Translations under genes and position numbers: made by a program
The notes under the pieces: model-generated
The model's database searches: none
What the model saw: the letters and a program-made list of their open reading frames with translations, nothing else
Told to the model about the DNA's origin: nothing
Assembly (NCBI GenBank): GCA_028564705.1
Contig: JAPXFQ010000787.1
Location: 3,162,001 to 3,226,000 of the forward strand
From: Apricaphanius iberus
Taxonomy: Eukaryota > Chordata > Actinopteri > Cyprinodontiformes > Aphaniidae
Reading direction: 5' to 3'
DNA: 64,000 bases
Part shown: piece after piece, positions 13,201 through 21,464 of the stretch
Layout of the letters: every line of letters begins with the position of its first letter
Numbering within the stretch: position 1 is the first letter of the stretch

Positions 13201-16200
13201 GACAAATGTTGATATGACTTTTGTGTTTTTTTTTGTTTTTACTTTTTAGCAGTAAACCAAGAATGTTTTCCCTAAATTTCTTCACACAAATTTGTTTCAT
13301 TTTATCATGTTCTATAACTTAAAGCTGAAAGAATAGAACTCACTGTAGATTTCATTGGATCTTAAATAGAATAAATTAAAAAGTACAAGCAGACATAGCC
13401 AGAGTAGAAAACAATATACTGTACCCACTTGAAAAATTTGAGGTTAAAGTAAGTAATCCTTTCTTTTTCTACTGTAGCTGCATTAGAAAACATAAATGTT
13501 CTCAAATATCAGAGTTTAGTGATATCTATGAGTCCTTTCCCTTTTATTTTGGTGTCACTTTTACAGTTGACTTCAGCACATAAACATTCTGTAGGTGTTC
13601 AGGTAGAAAACAGCTGGATTGGTTGGTTAGACCTGCGCACCGAAAAATCCAAATACATGAACCGTTACGCCCCTACTGGTAATGTGCATGTTCTTCTCAC
13701 ACTAACCAACCTTTCATCACTTAGAACGTCTTCAGGGTGATTCCAAAATATTCCTGCATGCTGCATGTGAACAGAGGGAAGATGAAGGCAGAGGTAGAAA
13801 TGAAACCACATCCAGTTTAGTGTTGGAACTAACTCATCATGGAATGCTTTATGTATTTTTAGCTTTTATTGTATTACTGTCATTGCGTGATTTTTACTGT
13901 ATTTGCATCATTGTTTGCAGCTTCATCCAAATGGAACAATTGCAACAGGTTGGTCTGAGGTTCATTTTGGAGTCCTGGTCTCAATTCATTAATTTCCTAG
14001 AAACTAAAGGAAGGAACACAACAGAAGTCATGTTTGGCGCTTTTTTTTATTTAAGGCAACTGCGTTCAAGGAGCAAAAGGAGAGAAAGGAGAGAGGGGCC
14101 TTCCTGGGCTACCAGCTCCCCAAAGTAAGCTGAACGCATTTTATTTTTTTTGTCTTGATTATTTAAACAAAAGGGTTTTTAGTTTAGAGTCTTCGACAGA
14201 GCTTAGTTCTAAAACATTCTTGGAACCTCTCAATGGCTAAAATTAATTTTCTTTAAACTGATCTGGGTTTTTTTCCCTTTTGAAGGTGCGTTTCTCCCTA
14301 CAGGAGGCTGGGTAAGTTTCACCGCTACCTTTCACTTTTATTCATGCTGACTTGATGTTCTGGAGTTGGATCTTTCCGGTGTGTGTCCCTACAGGAGATA
14401 AAGGGTGACCAGGGCAACAAGGGGGAGAAGGGAGAAAAGGGGGAGGCAGGGTACCCAGGACAACCAGGCATACCTGGGAGGTCCGGACTGGTGGTGAGTC
14501 GTCGTCTTTAAGACTTCTGCTTGTTATCGAAAGAATATAATCAGTAAATTCTTTTTTCATGTCATTTAGGGACCCAAAGGAGAGTCGGTGCTTGGACCAC
14601 CTGGCCGTCCGGGTATGCCTGGCCCACCTGGCGTTCCAGGCTATGGCAGACCCGGTGCCGTCGGTCCTCCTGGACCACCAGGTCCTCCAGGACCATCCGG
14701 ACTGCCACACAGATATGGTTCAGGTATAAACCTTTTGGGATCAAAGCTTTTTAAAATGGACAAATAAGCTGTTCAGAGTTGATGAAATGATTTGATGGAC
14801 CTCAAAGATCAGAACATTTGAATGCATTAGGTCTGGACTTTGAATTGACAACTAAGTTTGATTGAGAATGTCTGGCAAGACATTGAAAGCAAATGATGAC
14901 AGATGATCTTAAACCAACATGAATGAACTTAAGCTATTTTATAATGGACGGGCAAATGGTTCATTCTCTAGATGTGCTAAGGTGGTAGAGACGTACCATC
15001 ATAGGCTTGCAGCCCTTTTTAAATGTAGAGATAATAGTTCACTTGGCTGAATCATCCTGGAAACCGATAGTTTTACCTCATTAGAACACTTAGCTGGACC
15101 GAAGGTACATGAATAGCTCAAATGCAGCTAAGTCTCCATTAGCCTTCTGATAATAAATCTTTCTACAAGTTTAATGATCAATGTTAACTTGTGTTGCACC
15201 AGCTTTGACCGCCGCTGGCCCCCCTGGACCTCCTGGCCCACCTGGACCCCCTGGGACTTCAAGTAACTCGGCCTTTGTAGGTTTATTTAACTCATCACTA
15301 TGTATTATGTTTGCAGTCAATTCACCTGTGGCTCAGTAGCTGCTACGCCCCACCCTTGTTATTTAGTGTTGCTAACTTGACAGCAGAGGGTGGTCTAACT
15401 ATTAATCAGGACTTTTGGAGGCAGTAAGGAAGATATTTTGATACGGTTGTATGTCAAAATGGAGATTAGAGCTTTGAGTATTAAAAACAAGAGCTTAGCT
15501 AGCTCAAGCGGGGACGATGCTAATAGTCTTAAAGAGGCAAGTGCAATCTTGAGTGACATTCTAGTCCACACTTCATACCAGTTGGTGGCGGTAATGCGCC
15601 ATTTTATTGTTTGGAAGCCGCCAGTAAACATCACAAAGAATAAGAGCGGCGCTGAGCTCCTTTTAGGCTAATATGAGCATGCTAATGCTAGTCATGATGA
15701 AAACCTTGTGACAAAGACAAGAAAGGGAAATACCAAGGTTTTTAGTGGCGTATTTTGTTGGACGGCGACTGTAAGATTTGTGGTGGAGGACATTAACTGG
15801 ACCCTTGTGGTTGCAACAATACTATTTTGTTGGAGAGGGCTCCGTTCCGTCAATGAGCTTTGGCTCTGAATGCTGAGTTTCACATTATGTTGCTTTCTGT
15901 GGGGTTCGACGGTTTTGATTATATCCTTGATTGGCATGCAGCATTGGAATCACGAGAATCTCAGATTTCAAAGATTTGACGCTAAAGTATGTATTACATC
16001 ACCAAAAGGGAATGTAAAAAATGCCAAGAGGTTAATTACAAAGATCCCACCCCTCCAGAATAAGCCAAAATGTACAATATTTCAAACTGTAATAAAAAAT
16101 AGAAATTAGAAGCATATATCATCCACTGTCAGTCGTCTTGGACCAGAAATCTCATTGAAAACGAACATTGTTCATATACAGCAGGGTAATATGTTAAAGT

Positions 16201-19200
16201 AATTTACCAACAGTCAATTTAACAATAGCCCTCTAGGTGGCTAGCTTAAATAAATTCAGTAGGCTGCTGCTAGACTTTTTGAGATTAATATTAATTTATA
16301 TGACCTGATTGTTGGGATTATACAAAACCGTTTTCTTACCTTAAAACCGGAGCCTCATGTCAATTAAATTGTTTTGAGAATACTAATGTAATCGCCCTAT
16401 TTGAAACATGCGCTGTGTTACTGATTTGTTTAAACTGCTTTTAGCTGAAAACCTTTTCGACTCGAGAGAGTATGATGCAGCAGACATCGAGGGACGAAGA
16501 GGGGACTCTGGCTTACGTCAAAGCAACAGGAAGTCTCTTCCTGAAGGTTCCGCAGGGCTGGAAGGAAATACAGGTATGTACAAGGATCAATGTTATTATT
16601 ATTTTAGGCAGGGTATGTTTAAAACATAGCTATTAATTGAATATCTACCAACCTTTCATCCTGAAAGTATTCTTTGATCAGTCCTGACAAATTAAAGCAG
16701 CGGTTTTAGCCATACCCTTTTTTTTAACCTGGCTGTGAATCAGCAGGGAACCTTTCTGAAGGTGAAACAGCCTCTTCGAGGGAATGATTAATATTGTAGT
16801 GCAGCTCTCGTTTATAAAAATCAATGACCTCACACTGCTGTGTGTGCTGAAGTACCGTGGCAGTTTGACTTTAGAAGCCTGTTAAATCATAAAATAAATG
16901 TTGGTTTTATGTTCAAGAAACATATTTATTGGCCTGAACTAATGTGATCCAAAATAAGTCAAAAAGTTGACTTGATCAGAGTTTGTTTTTTTTTAGCTTG
17001 GGAGCCTGATCTACCTCTCCAATAACATCCTCCCCCAAGATGAGGTACTTAGTGCACATTTTTTTAGAAGTTTCATTTAAATGCACCCTAAGTGTTGTAA
17101 TGTTCCACTGCAACATCTTTTTAATCTGTCACTCAGCCTCGAGTTGCCTATCAAGTAAGAGGAGAGACGATGCAAAGAGTCCGTTCAGTCAAAGAAAGGG
17201 TGAGATCTGGATTTGTGCTGTTTCTGGTTAGATTTCTGGATAATTCAATGGACTTACATCCATCTTTTGCTTCATCACCCATGAAGCTCAACCTGGTGGC
17301 CCTGAATCAGCCACACTCTGGGAACATGATGGGGCTCGACATGGCCGACAGGATGTGCTACGAGCAAGCTAAGGCCATGGGTTTGGCTCCCAACTACCGC
17401 GCCTTCATGTCGTCTCACAAGCAGGACCTGGTCCATGTCGTCTACCCCGGGTACCGGGACTCTCTTCCAGTAACCAACCTCAGGGTGAGTGGCCTCTCCG
17501 TGCTAAAAAACATAACCTAATCAGACCTAAATATTTGGTATTAAGTAAATTTTTTCCCCTCAGGGAGATGTGGTGTTCAGAAACTGGCGGTCCATATTCA
17601 GCGGCAACGGTGGGCCAGTGAATCCCAGGATACCCATCTACTCCTTTGATGGCCGGGATGTTTTAGCCGATCCATTCTGGTACGTGAACTTTGAACTTTT
17701 CCTGTTTGTTTTTTGCTTTTTCATTTACCGTTTCTATCTGAAGTTTACCTACACTTCTCACAGCTGTGATAGTTATATAGATTTTGGGCCTTTTAATGAC
17801 TTAAACCCCCTAGTACGGTTCAGTATTTTTGGAGATTTCTTTCTGTGGAACGTGACATTGAAATATATGTGAAAAATTTCCAGATTATTATATATTTTTT
17901 TTAAATAATAAAGCATATGTTAAACATTCAAAAAAGAAAATGCAGGTCGAGAAGCTGAAATGCATACTATCAATACTACTTGATATGTTGTTGGCTGTCA
18001 TTAGTAGAGCAGACAACACAGGAGCGCCTTTTATTTTAGTAAAAAAAAATCCGGCTTGGATATTTCGTCATGTCCAAGGAGAAAAAGGTTAATTTGGATG
18101 TAGTCCTCCTATTGCATTATTACATTCATTAGGTATTCCATCAATACCACTGGCAGTGAAATAGACCCACAACATGACCAGACCACCACCATGCTTGCTC
18201 TTAGGTTTAAAAAGCCTCACTTAAATCCTCCAAACATTGTTCTCGTCATTGTGGCCAAACGGTTCAATATGTCTCTCATCTGACCATAAAATGTTTCTCA
18301 AGAAGATATTTAGCTCTCCCAGCTGCAAATTCCAGTCTTTGCTTTGGATTAACACGGGAACTTATTTAGTTGTTTTAACATCCTAAGCAATGATCCTTCA
18401 TCTCGAGGGGGACACTTTGGGTCAGAAGGGTAAAAGCTGGACGCAGTTTGGGGTTCATCAAAACTGTTGTAAAATGCACAAAGCAGGTTTACTGTGATAA
18501 ATTGCTGCATCCTAGGTGCATGACGGAGCATTTTTTTTCGCAGGTCCTTCCTCCCAGCAGCTGTTAGACTCTACAACTCGAAGCAAACTAACTAATGTTG
18601 AGACCTCTGCTGTAGTTTGCACCATTTATCTCACATAACATTTCTGCTGCCGTTATTTGCACGTTTTTTTTTCAGTTTACATTCTGCTAACTTAGTAGAA
18701 ATTACATGTTTATTTTTTTAATGCACAACTACACATGCAAATTCTCTAAATGCTAACATTTTTTATATATTTTTACATTTTTCTACTCAGTTGCACACTC
18801 TAATCTGCGTATACCACTTTATTTTTAAAACTGCCCATTACTGTCATTTTGGAATTTTGTCCTCAAAGTACATATAATTCTTAAATTCTGTTTTAAACTG
18901 TTTTACTTGTGTGAATCCGAGGCTTATTTGGCCTGTCGCTTTTCTGCTGGTACAGCTCAATTTCCGGCTTTGTGGGACATTAAAGGATTTTTTTCTTCTT
19001 CTGTTCTATTGTACTAGAATTGCCCCAACCCCACAAAGAGTTTAACATCTGGACCTTTACCACAAAATAGAGCAACTTTAAGTCAACCAATTTAGAAAAC
19101 AAAAATATAACCGTTAGGATTGCGTGAGAAGCTTGACTAGGAAAAAGCATGCAGTCAAGGCGTTAAAACATTTTAAGCCCCAGATCGATGAAGTTGGTGT

Positions 19201-19480
19201 CCATGATGTGTGTATGTAAACTTCTGGCCAGAGATGTAAAATGTTGCTGTAACACTTTTTCTTCCCTCCCTCCGACAGGCCCAATAAAAGCATCTGGCAC
19301 GGTTCCACCAGCAGGGGTCTGAGAGTATTGGACAAACACTGCGAGACGTGGCAGGCGGACGACTTCTCCGTCATGGGCCAGTCCTCCAGCCTGACCTCAG
19401 GTCTGCTCCTCGGCCAGCAGACGAGAAGCTGCTCCAGCGAGTACATCGTCCTTTGCATCGAGACCTACAAAAGCTCTTAA
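342..19480 (+). CDS. col15a1: Collagen XV alpha-1 chain, 3' part (29 exons)
   Basis: Partial gene; 5' exons lie left of the window. Exons: 342-377, 519-653, 8107-8160, 8256-8291, 8495-8539, 8882-8935, 9979-10014, 10097-10180, 10292-10357, 10453-10515, 10693-10782, 10918-10953, 11060-11113, 11346-11402, 12681-12740, 12835-12876, 13567-13590, 13921-13948, 14056-14124, 14286-14311, 14395-14493, 14570-14723, 15203-15276, 16445-16573, 16997-17044, 17137-17199, 17287-17484, 17564-17679, 19279-19480. They sum to 2178 nt (725 codons plus stop) with phase preserved at every junction. The product is a secreted basement-membrane multiplexin: interrupted Gly-X-Y helices, a trimerization domain, a hinge and an endostatin-like domain. 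Collagen XV is preferred over XVIII because of the peptides [10 protein letters not shown] and [14 protein letters not shown], which resemble XV as I remember it. Teleosts can have a and b copies; which one this is cannot be told. The weakest exons are 13567-13590 and 14286-14311 (short, no Gly-X-Y). Confidence 0.93.
1207..2015. mobile_element. Non-autonomous element with ~160-bp inverted repeats
   Basis: The left arm, about 1207-1368, is an imperfect inverted copy of about 1855-2015. Shared landmarks include the T-run near 1240 with its A-run partner near 1970, ATTTACTCAACCAGA, and AACCACTCGCGATCAGC with its partner GCTGATCGTGAGTGGTT. The roughly 485-bp centre has no convincing coding frame. 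This is the structure of a MITE or internally deleted DNA transposon in the large col15a1 intron. The superfamily is unknown and no clean target duplication was seen. A short ORF reading out of the right arm is not a gene. Confidence 0.7.
2120..2340 (+). repeat. Dispersed teleost repeat (GTTTCTTCCTGTTAAA type)
   Basis: Holds the very common fish segment GTTTCTTCCTGTTAAAGGGG followed by TTTTTCCTCTC and GCTCAGTATGAGGG, usually found near the 3' end of a repeat family. An apparent peptide ([17 protein letters not shown]) is the familiar spurious translation of this repeat. Boundaries are approximate, and it abuts the palindromic element on its left. Confidence 0.6.
2380..2910 (-). repeat. DNA-transposon-like repeat, copy 1
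   Basis: On the minus strand, about 2780 down to 2694 reads CTCGGTTGAAGTGGACTCTG then GTGAATGCCAAGTGGACC and GGTGCTCCAAAAG. This aligns with 57690-57755 on the plus strand, so the window has at least two diverged copies of one family. The flanks (CGAACCCAAAC near 2425 and GGGTTCG near 2801) hint at inverted ends. No coding capacity is visible and the superfamily is unassigned. Confidence 0.45.
3660..4135 (+). mobile_element. LINE reverse-transcriptase fragment (frameshifted)
   Basis: One frame reads [20 protein letters not shown], then [19 protein letters not shown]: the RT catalytic core, with the active-site box as YSDD instead of the usual YADD, and the following alpha-helical block. Just upstream (about 3740-3820) the preceding block ([20 protein letters not shown]) can be read only by changing frame, so the copy is broken. 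The 3' end (AATTTCCCTCTGGGATCAAT) followed by a (TTTAA)n run is a typical LINE tail. 5'-truncated; clade uncertain. Confidence 0.75.
4133..4172 (+). repeat. (TTTAA)n microsatellite at LINE tail
   Basis: About eight uninterrupted TTTAA units directly follow the LINE 3' end, probably grown from its terminal simple repeat. Confidence 0.9.
4790..4922. repeat. GGGTTA/AACCCA-type MITE fragment
   Basis: Contains GACCCAACTCCTGGGTTA and AATAACCCATGTTATGGGTTA, the motifs that build the fuller palindromic element at 7325-7625. It is either a second partial copy or the left remnant of one element later split by the SINE-like and Tc1-like insertions between them. Followed by a short (TC)n run near 4921-4939. 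Confidence 0.55.
5103..5442 (+). mobile_element. tRNA-headed SINE-like repeat with LINE-type tail
   Basis: The head has tRNA-like pol III boxes: A-box-like GCCCCAGTGGTTAGC (5114-5128) and B-box-like GGTTCATATCC (5158-5168). The body holds CTCCCCGTGCATGTGTGGGT and TACTCCGGCTTCCTCCCACA; the tail holds GACTGGCGACCTGTCCAAGG and ends TAGATGGATG. This is a high-copy fish repeat whose tail is shared with L2-like LINEs. A second, diverged tail lies at 60395-60485. Confidence 0.7.
5585..7200 (-). mobile_element. Tc1-like transposon with intact transposase ORF
   Basis: Bounded by inverted ends: CACTACTGTTCAAAAGTTTG at 5585 and, inverted at the right end, ACTACCGTTCAAAAGTTTG (reverse complement of about 7181-7199). 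A TA lies just left (5583-5584) as expected. The single gene is on the minus strand. It lies in the 7.5-kb col15a1 intron between two GGGTTA-type MITE segments. The right end is odd: a second copy of the terminal sequence follows in inverted orientation, making a hairpin (see findings). Confidence 0.92.
5747..6790 (-). CDS. Tc1-like transposase, DD38E spacing, uninterrupted
   Basis: A 347-residue ORF from MARKREL to FDESKV with no stops or frameshifts. Domains in order: paired-like helix-turn-helix DNA-binding region (about 5-110) with the GRPR hook at about 59-62, then the RNase-H-like catalytic core. Catalytic acids as read: D154 (LWTDESKF), D244 ([10 protein letters not shown]) and E283 ([14 protein letters not shown]). 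There are 38 residues between the second D and the E, not the 34 typical of Tc1 (four extra in the [15 protein letters not shown] region), so this is a DD38E type, a spacing known from the Intruder family of Tc1 relatives. A Gly-rich [14 protein letters not shown] block is also present. Cut-and-paste transposition is inferred; activity cannot be judged from sequence. Confidence 0.93.
   Translation of the reverse strand: MARKRELSSETRQSILVLRNEGYSMREIAKKLKISYNGVYYSLQRTAQTGSNQSRKRSGRPRCTTEQEDKYIRVSSLRNRRLTGPQLASSLNSTRKTPVSTSTVKRRLRDSGLQGRVAKKKPYLRLANKRKRLRWAKEHRHWTEEDWKKVLWTDESKFEVFGSQRRTFVRRRTTEKMLEECLTPSVKHGGGNVMVWGCFGAGKVGDLYRVKGILNKEGYHSILQRHAIPSGQRLIGANFILQQDNDPKHTSKLCKNYLEKKQAAGILSVMEWPAQSPDLNPVELLWEQLDRMVRKKCPSNQSKLWELLLEAWGAISPDYLNKLTARMPKVCNAVIAANGGFFDESKV
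7183..7212. repeat. Perfect 13-bp hairpin at the Tc1 end
   Basis: CAAACTTTTGAAC (7183-7195), a GGTA spacer, then GTTCAAAAGTTTG (7200-7212), an exact inverted copy. The left arm is the transposon terminus; the right arm looks like a partial second terminus pointing outward. Confidence 0.95.
7215..7262. repeat. (AT)n microsatellite
   Basis: About 45 bp of uninterrupted AT just outside the Tc1-like right end, consistent with TA-targeted insertion into an AT-rich tract. The left flank (about 5574-5584) is also TA-rich. Confidence 0.95.
7325..7625. mobile_element. Palindromic MITE built from GGGTTA/AACCCA motifs
   Basis: The left arm (7338-7386, with GACCCAACTCCTGGGTTAAA then AAGGGACCAA) is a near-perfect inverted copy of 7562-7612 (GGTCCCTTTTTAACCCAGGA then GTTGGGTC). 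Between the arms more AACCCA/GGGTTA words occur, suggesting internal duplication. No coding capacity. It belongs with the fragment at 4790-4922. Confidence 0.75.
8107..12740 (+). CDS. col15a1: col15a1 central collagenous exons
   Basis: Thirteen short in-phase exons between 8107 and 12740, mostly 36, 45, 54, 57, 60, 63, 66, 84 or 90 nt, almost all starting with a Gly codon. The first (8107-8160) is acidic, [18 protein letters not shown], a typical multiplexin interruption. Exons 10097-10180 and 10292-10357 hold another interruption (PVINIQD then [20 protein letters not shown]) with candidate N-glycosylation sites NAT and NFS. Exon 10693-10782 interrupts with [19 protein letters not shown]. Exon 11346-11402 has 19 codons with the imperfection GDRHGLP. 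Frequent imperfections give the flexible rod typical of XV/XVIII. Exon 12681-12740 ends in IFSCPRG, the start of the next non-collagenous segment. Confidence 0.9.
9480..9770 (-). repeat. hAT-like repeat end (CAGGGCCGCCGCT...)
   Basis: Read on the minus strand from 9770 this begins CAGGGCCGCCGCTGTCCATA and continues GTGGGGCCCC, resembling a common fish repeat terminus. The other end was not found. Intron of col15a1 between 8935 and 9979. Confidence 0.4.
11560..12550. repeat. Possible DNA-transposon remnant in col15a1 intron
   Basis: The 1.3-kb intron 11403-12680 begins with TAGGGATGTCGCGATCC near 11557 and ends with ATCGGCCCTCCCTAA near 12535-12550, the two ends of a familiar palindromic fish repeat type. 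The sequence between has no coding frame and no long internal repeat that I can see. Confidence 0.35.
12835..15276 (+). CDS. col15a1: col15a1 Cys-containing interruption and last triple-helical exons
   Basis: Exon 12835-12876 encodes [14 protein letters not shown], nearly the same as the equivalent human XV/XVIII segment as I remember it. That fixes the acceptor at 12833-12834 rather than the AG four bases later. With the preceding FSCPRG it supplies two Cys residues, which can form interchain disulfides. Exons 13567-13590 (LTSAHKHS), 13921-13948 and 14056-14124 lead back into [15 protein letters not shown]. Exons 14286-14311 and 14395-14493 ([14 protein letters not shown]) follow. The long exon 14570-14723 is very rich in GPPGPP, and 15203-15276 ends in TSSNSAF at the start of the NC1 region. 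Small exons were accepted only because phases (0, 1, 1, 0) close exactly across them. Confidence 0.8.
13108..13440 (+). repeat. Dispersed repeat family R1, copy 1
   Basis: Shares order and wording with 39435-39695 (GGGGTTTTAAA, TTTAATCAAGAAAAA, TTCTATA.CTTAAA, AGTACAAGCAGA, CCAGA.TAGAAAA.CAATAT), and its right end is matched in inverted orientation at about 28465-28525. Unassigned interspersed repeat without coding capacity, in the col15a1 intron before exon 13567. Confidence 0.55.
15460..15975 (+). repeat. Dispersed repeat family R2, copy 1
   Basis: Aligns over about 500 bp with 60765-61425: AATGGAG.TTAGAG.TTTGA, GGGACGATGCTAATA, CTTGAGTGACATTCT, TAAACATCACA, then ATATCCTTGATTGGC and CATTGGAA. 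A stretch open in one frame (15438-15671) is not conserved between copies, so it is not coding. Family not recognised. Confidence 0.6.
16445..17199 (+). CDS. col15a1: col15a1 trimerization domain and hinge exons
   Basis: Exon 16445-16573 (43 codons) in the phase-consistent frame reads [15 protein letters not shown] then [18 protein letters not shown] and PQGWKEIQ. This matches the multiplexin NC1 trimerization fold (TAF..M..ML, EGT..Y, ELF.RV, GWKK.Q). A different frame over the same stretch is also open but gives no recognisable domain. Exon 16997-17044 ([16 protein letters not shown]) and 17137-17199 ([21 protein letters not shown]) form the hinge before endostatin. This hinge is short and arginine-rich; the human one is longer and proline-rich. 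The trimerization domain drives chain trimerization, and hinges of this family are protease sites that release endostatin. Confidence 0.85.
17287..19480 (+). CDS. col15a1: col15a1 endostatin/restin-like C-terminal domain
   Basis: Three exons: 17287-17484 (66 codons, from [12 protein letters not shown] to VTNLR), 17564-17679 ([17 protein letters not shown], then [16 protein letters not shown]) and 19279-19480 ([16 protein letters not shown] to [11 protein letters not shown], stop TAA at 19478-19480). The four Cys of the endostatin fold are present (in RMCYEQ, KHCETW, RSCSSEY and VLCIE), consistent with two disulfides. The first exon must start at 17287: the acceptor candidate at 17230-17231 breaks phase. 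Endostatin-type fragments are released from the chain and bind matrix partners; the XV form is also called restin. The C-terminus is slightly shorter than the human ENSFMTDARK tail. The intron before the last exon (1.6 kb) holds repeat debris. Confidence 0.95.
18060..18345 (-). pseudogene. Tc1-like transposase fragment
   Basis: The minus strand reads [20 protein letters not shown] (the first catalytic Asp region of Tc1-like transposases), a stop, then [20 protein letters not shown] (the conserved Gly-rich block). Only this segment survives, with a stop and no second D or E. It lies in the last col15a1 intron. Confidence 0.7.
18540..19005 (+). mobile_element. LINE 3' tail remnant
   Basis: The plus strand reads [17 protein letters not shown] followed by a stop, the usual C-terminal ending of fish LINE ORF2 proteins. 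An AT-rich untranslated tail ends in GCTCAATTTCCGGCTTTGTG and GGGACATTAAAGGATTTTTT. It sits next to the Tc1-like fragment in the last col15a1 intron. Confidence 0.6.
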
Positions 19481-21464
19481 CTTCCGTCTCTCTGAGACCA
19501 AACCCAGCTTGGACATAGTAAATATTAAAGACTGTTTGAGGACATGTTTCAGCTTTGGTGCTACATGTTGCCGTTCGTGGTTTCAGACTGGGTTCGTCTT
19601 GTATTTTTCTGACTTCTGAGATCAATTTATTGCACCGGAGTCACAGTGTACTCCTGACAAACTGAAGGTCTCTTCTGTCCAGGTAAGATTAGGTTTGGGA
19701 ACAAGAATCACAGAATGTCTGTATTTATTATGAAGCATGTCCAACCTGGTGGCACATACAGTAAGCAAGATAAAACAAGAAGGTGAGAGATTTAGGTTAG
19801 ACAATATGAACAAATATATGCAGCGTGGCAAAGAAATTATACATGCAACACCTCGGCTGCATGGATATGAAGTACGGCATATTCCTTATTTTTTTCCTGC
19901 ATAAGACCAGAAATGTTACATCTGAAAGACATCAGTGACAACATAAACGAACAGATGGCCTTTGAGGGTTTTTATTATGTTTTTCTTAATTCCAAAGAAA
20001 ATAGAGGACGACCAGACAACCGATGTTGCCACCAAAGAAAGACATTTGTGATGCACTGTATTTTTTTTATAGATTTTTCTAGCTGAGCAGTTCTATGTGT
20101 GTTCATGTCGTAGCTTTTAAGGCATCTGGTTTATTTTAGCAGCTGTTTTAGCAGCTTTCTTTCTAAGGGGCTTATTTAATTTAAATCCAGTGATTTATTT
20201 ATGCCGTCACAGCACATAGCATGAAATCAGATGATAAAAATGAAGAAATAATTTATAATTTGTTTATCGACACTCTCTTCTAGGTTTGATCCATTGTTAT
20301 AAATGTTTCCTTTACAAACTTTTTTTTTTTTAATAGAGATTTTCTTGTTAGAGTCAATAGTAAGTGATGAACCTCCACCAGAGTAAAATGTAACATCAAA
20401 TCATGCATTAGAATTCATATTTGAAAGAGTAAAACAAACTGCAAAAGTGAGAGTGCATGTTTTGTATAAATATGTGATTTTGGGATTAAGTAGTTTTCTT
20501 TTCATAAATTGTTATTACAGATGGGGGTAAATAATCAAAAATAAATCTTAGGTTCCCTTAACGAAATACCGTAGACCCAGCGTTAGTCTCAGCACTAACA
20601 CACGAGGTAGCGCCAACGGTCGACCTTATCTCTTTACTGCTGTGGCTAAAATCAGTCCTTTAAAACACATCCATTAAAAGTATCAGAATCTGCTTTTTTC
20701 TGCTGCCTCTATAATCATCCCTAAGTACTTTGCTGTCCCTTTCACACTTCCTCTAGTTTCCCTAAATTCCACCTGCTGCACCGTCCCATTAAAAAATATA
20801 TATATTCTCTAAAGCTTTGGTGCATTTGCTAGAGAAAACATTTGACTTAACCAAGATCAAGGCTTAATCCATATTACTTTCATAATATTCTCTTTTAAAT
20901 GTTGGTTTTTTGTATTTATTGTCTTACTTTTAAAGAAAAAAACATTATATTGGAACTAATGCCTGCTTGTTCACACACCTGTTCCCTGATCCTTTTTAAG
21001 CTTTTCTCACCGAGAGAAAGCTATTTTGGAAAAAAATCCCCACATCACTACTGACTCTTGGCCATGCTTCTAAGACTAAATCGCATTTTAAATTGGTCAA
21101 AATTCTCAGAACAATTCTCAACATTTTTTTATGTGAAGGAAACTGCATACCATAGTTTTTGACTAAGTAAATGTGACTTCTTTCCAGTTAAAATCATTTA
21201 AAAAAAAATCACAAATCACAAAAAATCACACTGGCATTTCACTTCAGATTAAGAATACCCAGTGTAAAAGCTAAACGTATTAGCCATTCCATATTTACTT
21301 TTGAATACATTTATTGTAGACATAAATAAACAAAACAGGGTTTTACTTTGAAAAGCTGGAATCGGAATCAATGCTCTTATTCTGAAGAACCCAAAACGGA
21401 AGTTACAAGAACACCACCAGCATTATAGACAACATCTGCACTGTGACGTTGGACGTCTACGAAA
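19481..21464. other. col15a1 3' region and col15a1-ggh spacer
   Basis: No coding exon seen. Candidate polyadenylation hexamers on the plus strand are ATTAAA at 19524-19529 (only 44 bp after the stop, so doubtful) and AATAAA at 20540-20545. col15a1 and ggh are in tandem, about 2 kb apart. The last 100 bp should hold the ggh promoter and 5' UTR. Confidence 0.6.
21397..21403 (+). promoter_or_regulatory. ETS-type motif upstream of ggh
   Basis: CGGAAGT, 62 bp upstream of the ggh start codon. A second ETS-like site in the other orientation (CTTCCGG) lies in intron 1 near 21573. No TATA box was seen at a fitting distance. ETS sites are common in TATA-less housekeeping promoters; here this is a weak motif match only. 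Confidence 0.3.

Noticed and set aside
14342..14744. Minus-strand ORFs over the GPP-rich collagen exons
   Set aside because: Antisense of GGNCCNCCN codons is open by composition; the plus strand carries Gly-X-Y with matching splice sites.
17232..17286. Upstream extension of the endostatin exon ([17 protein letters not shown])
   Set aside because: The acceptor at 17230-17231 would enter in the wrong phase after exon 17137-17199; the acceptor ending at 17286 keeps the frame. The extension's resemblance to mammalian endostatin N-termini is weak.
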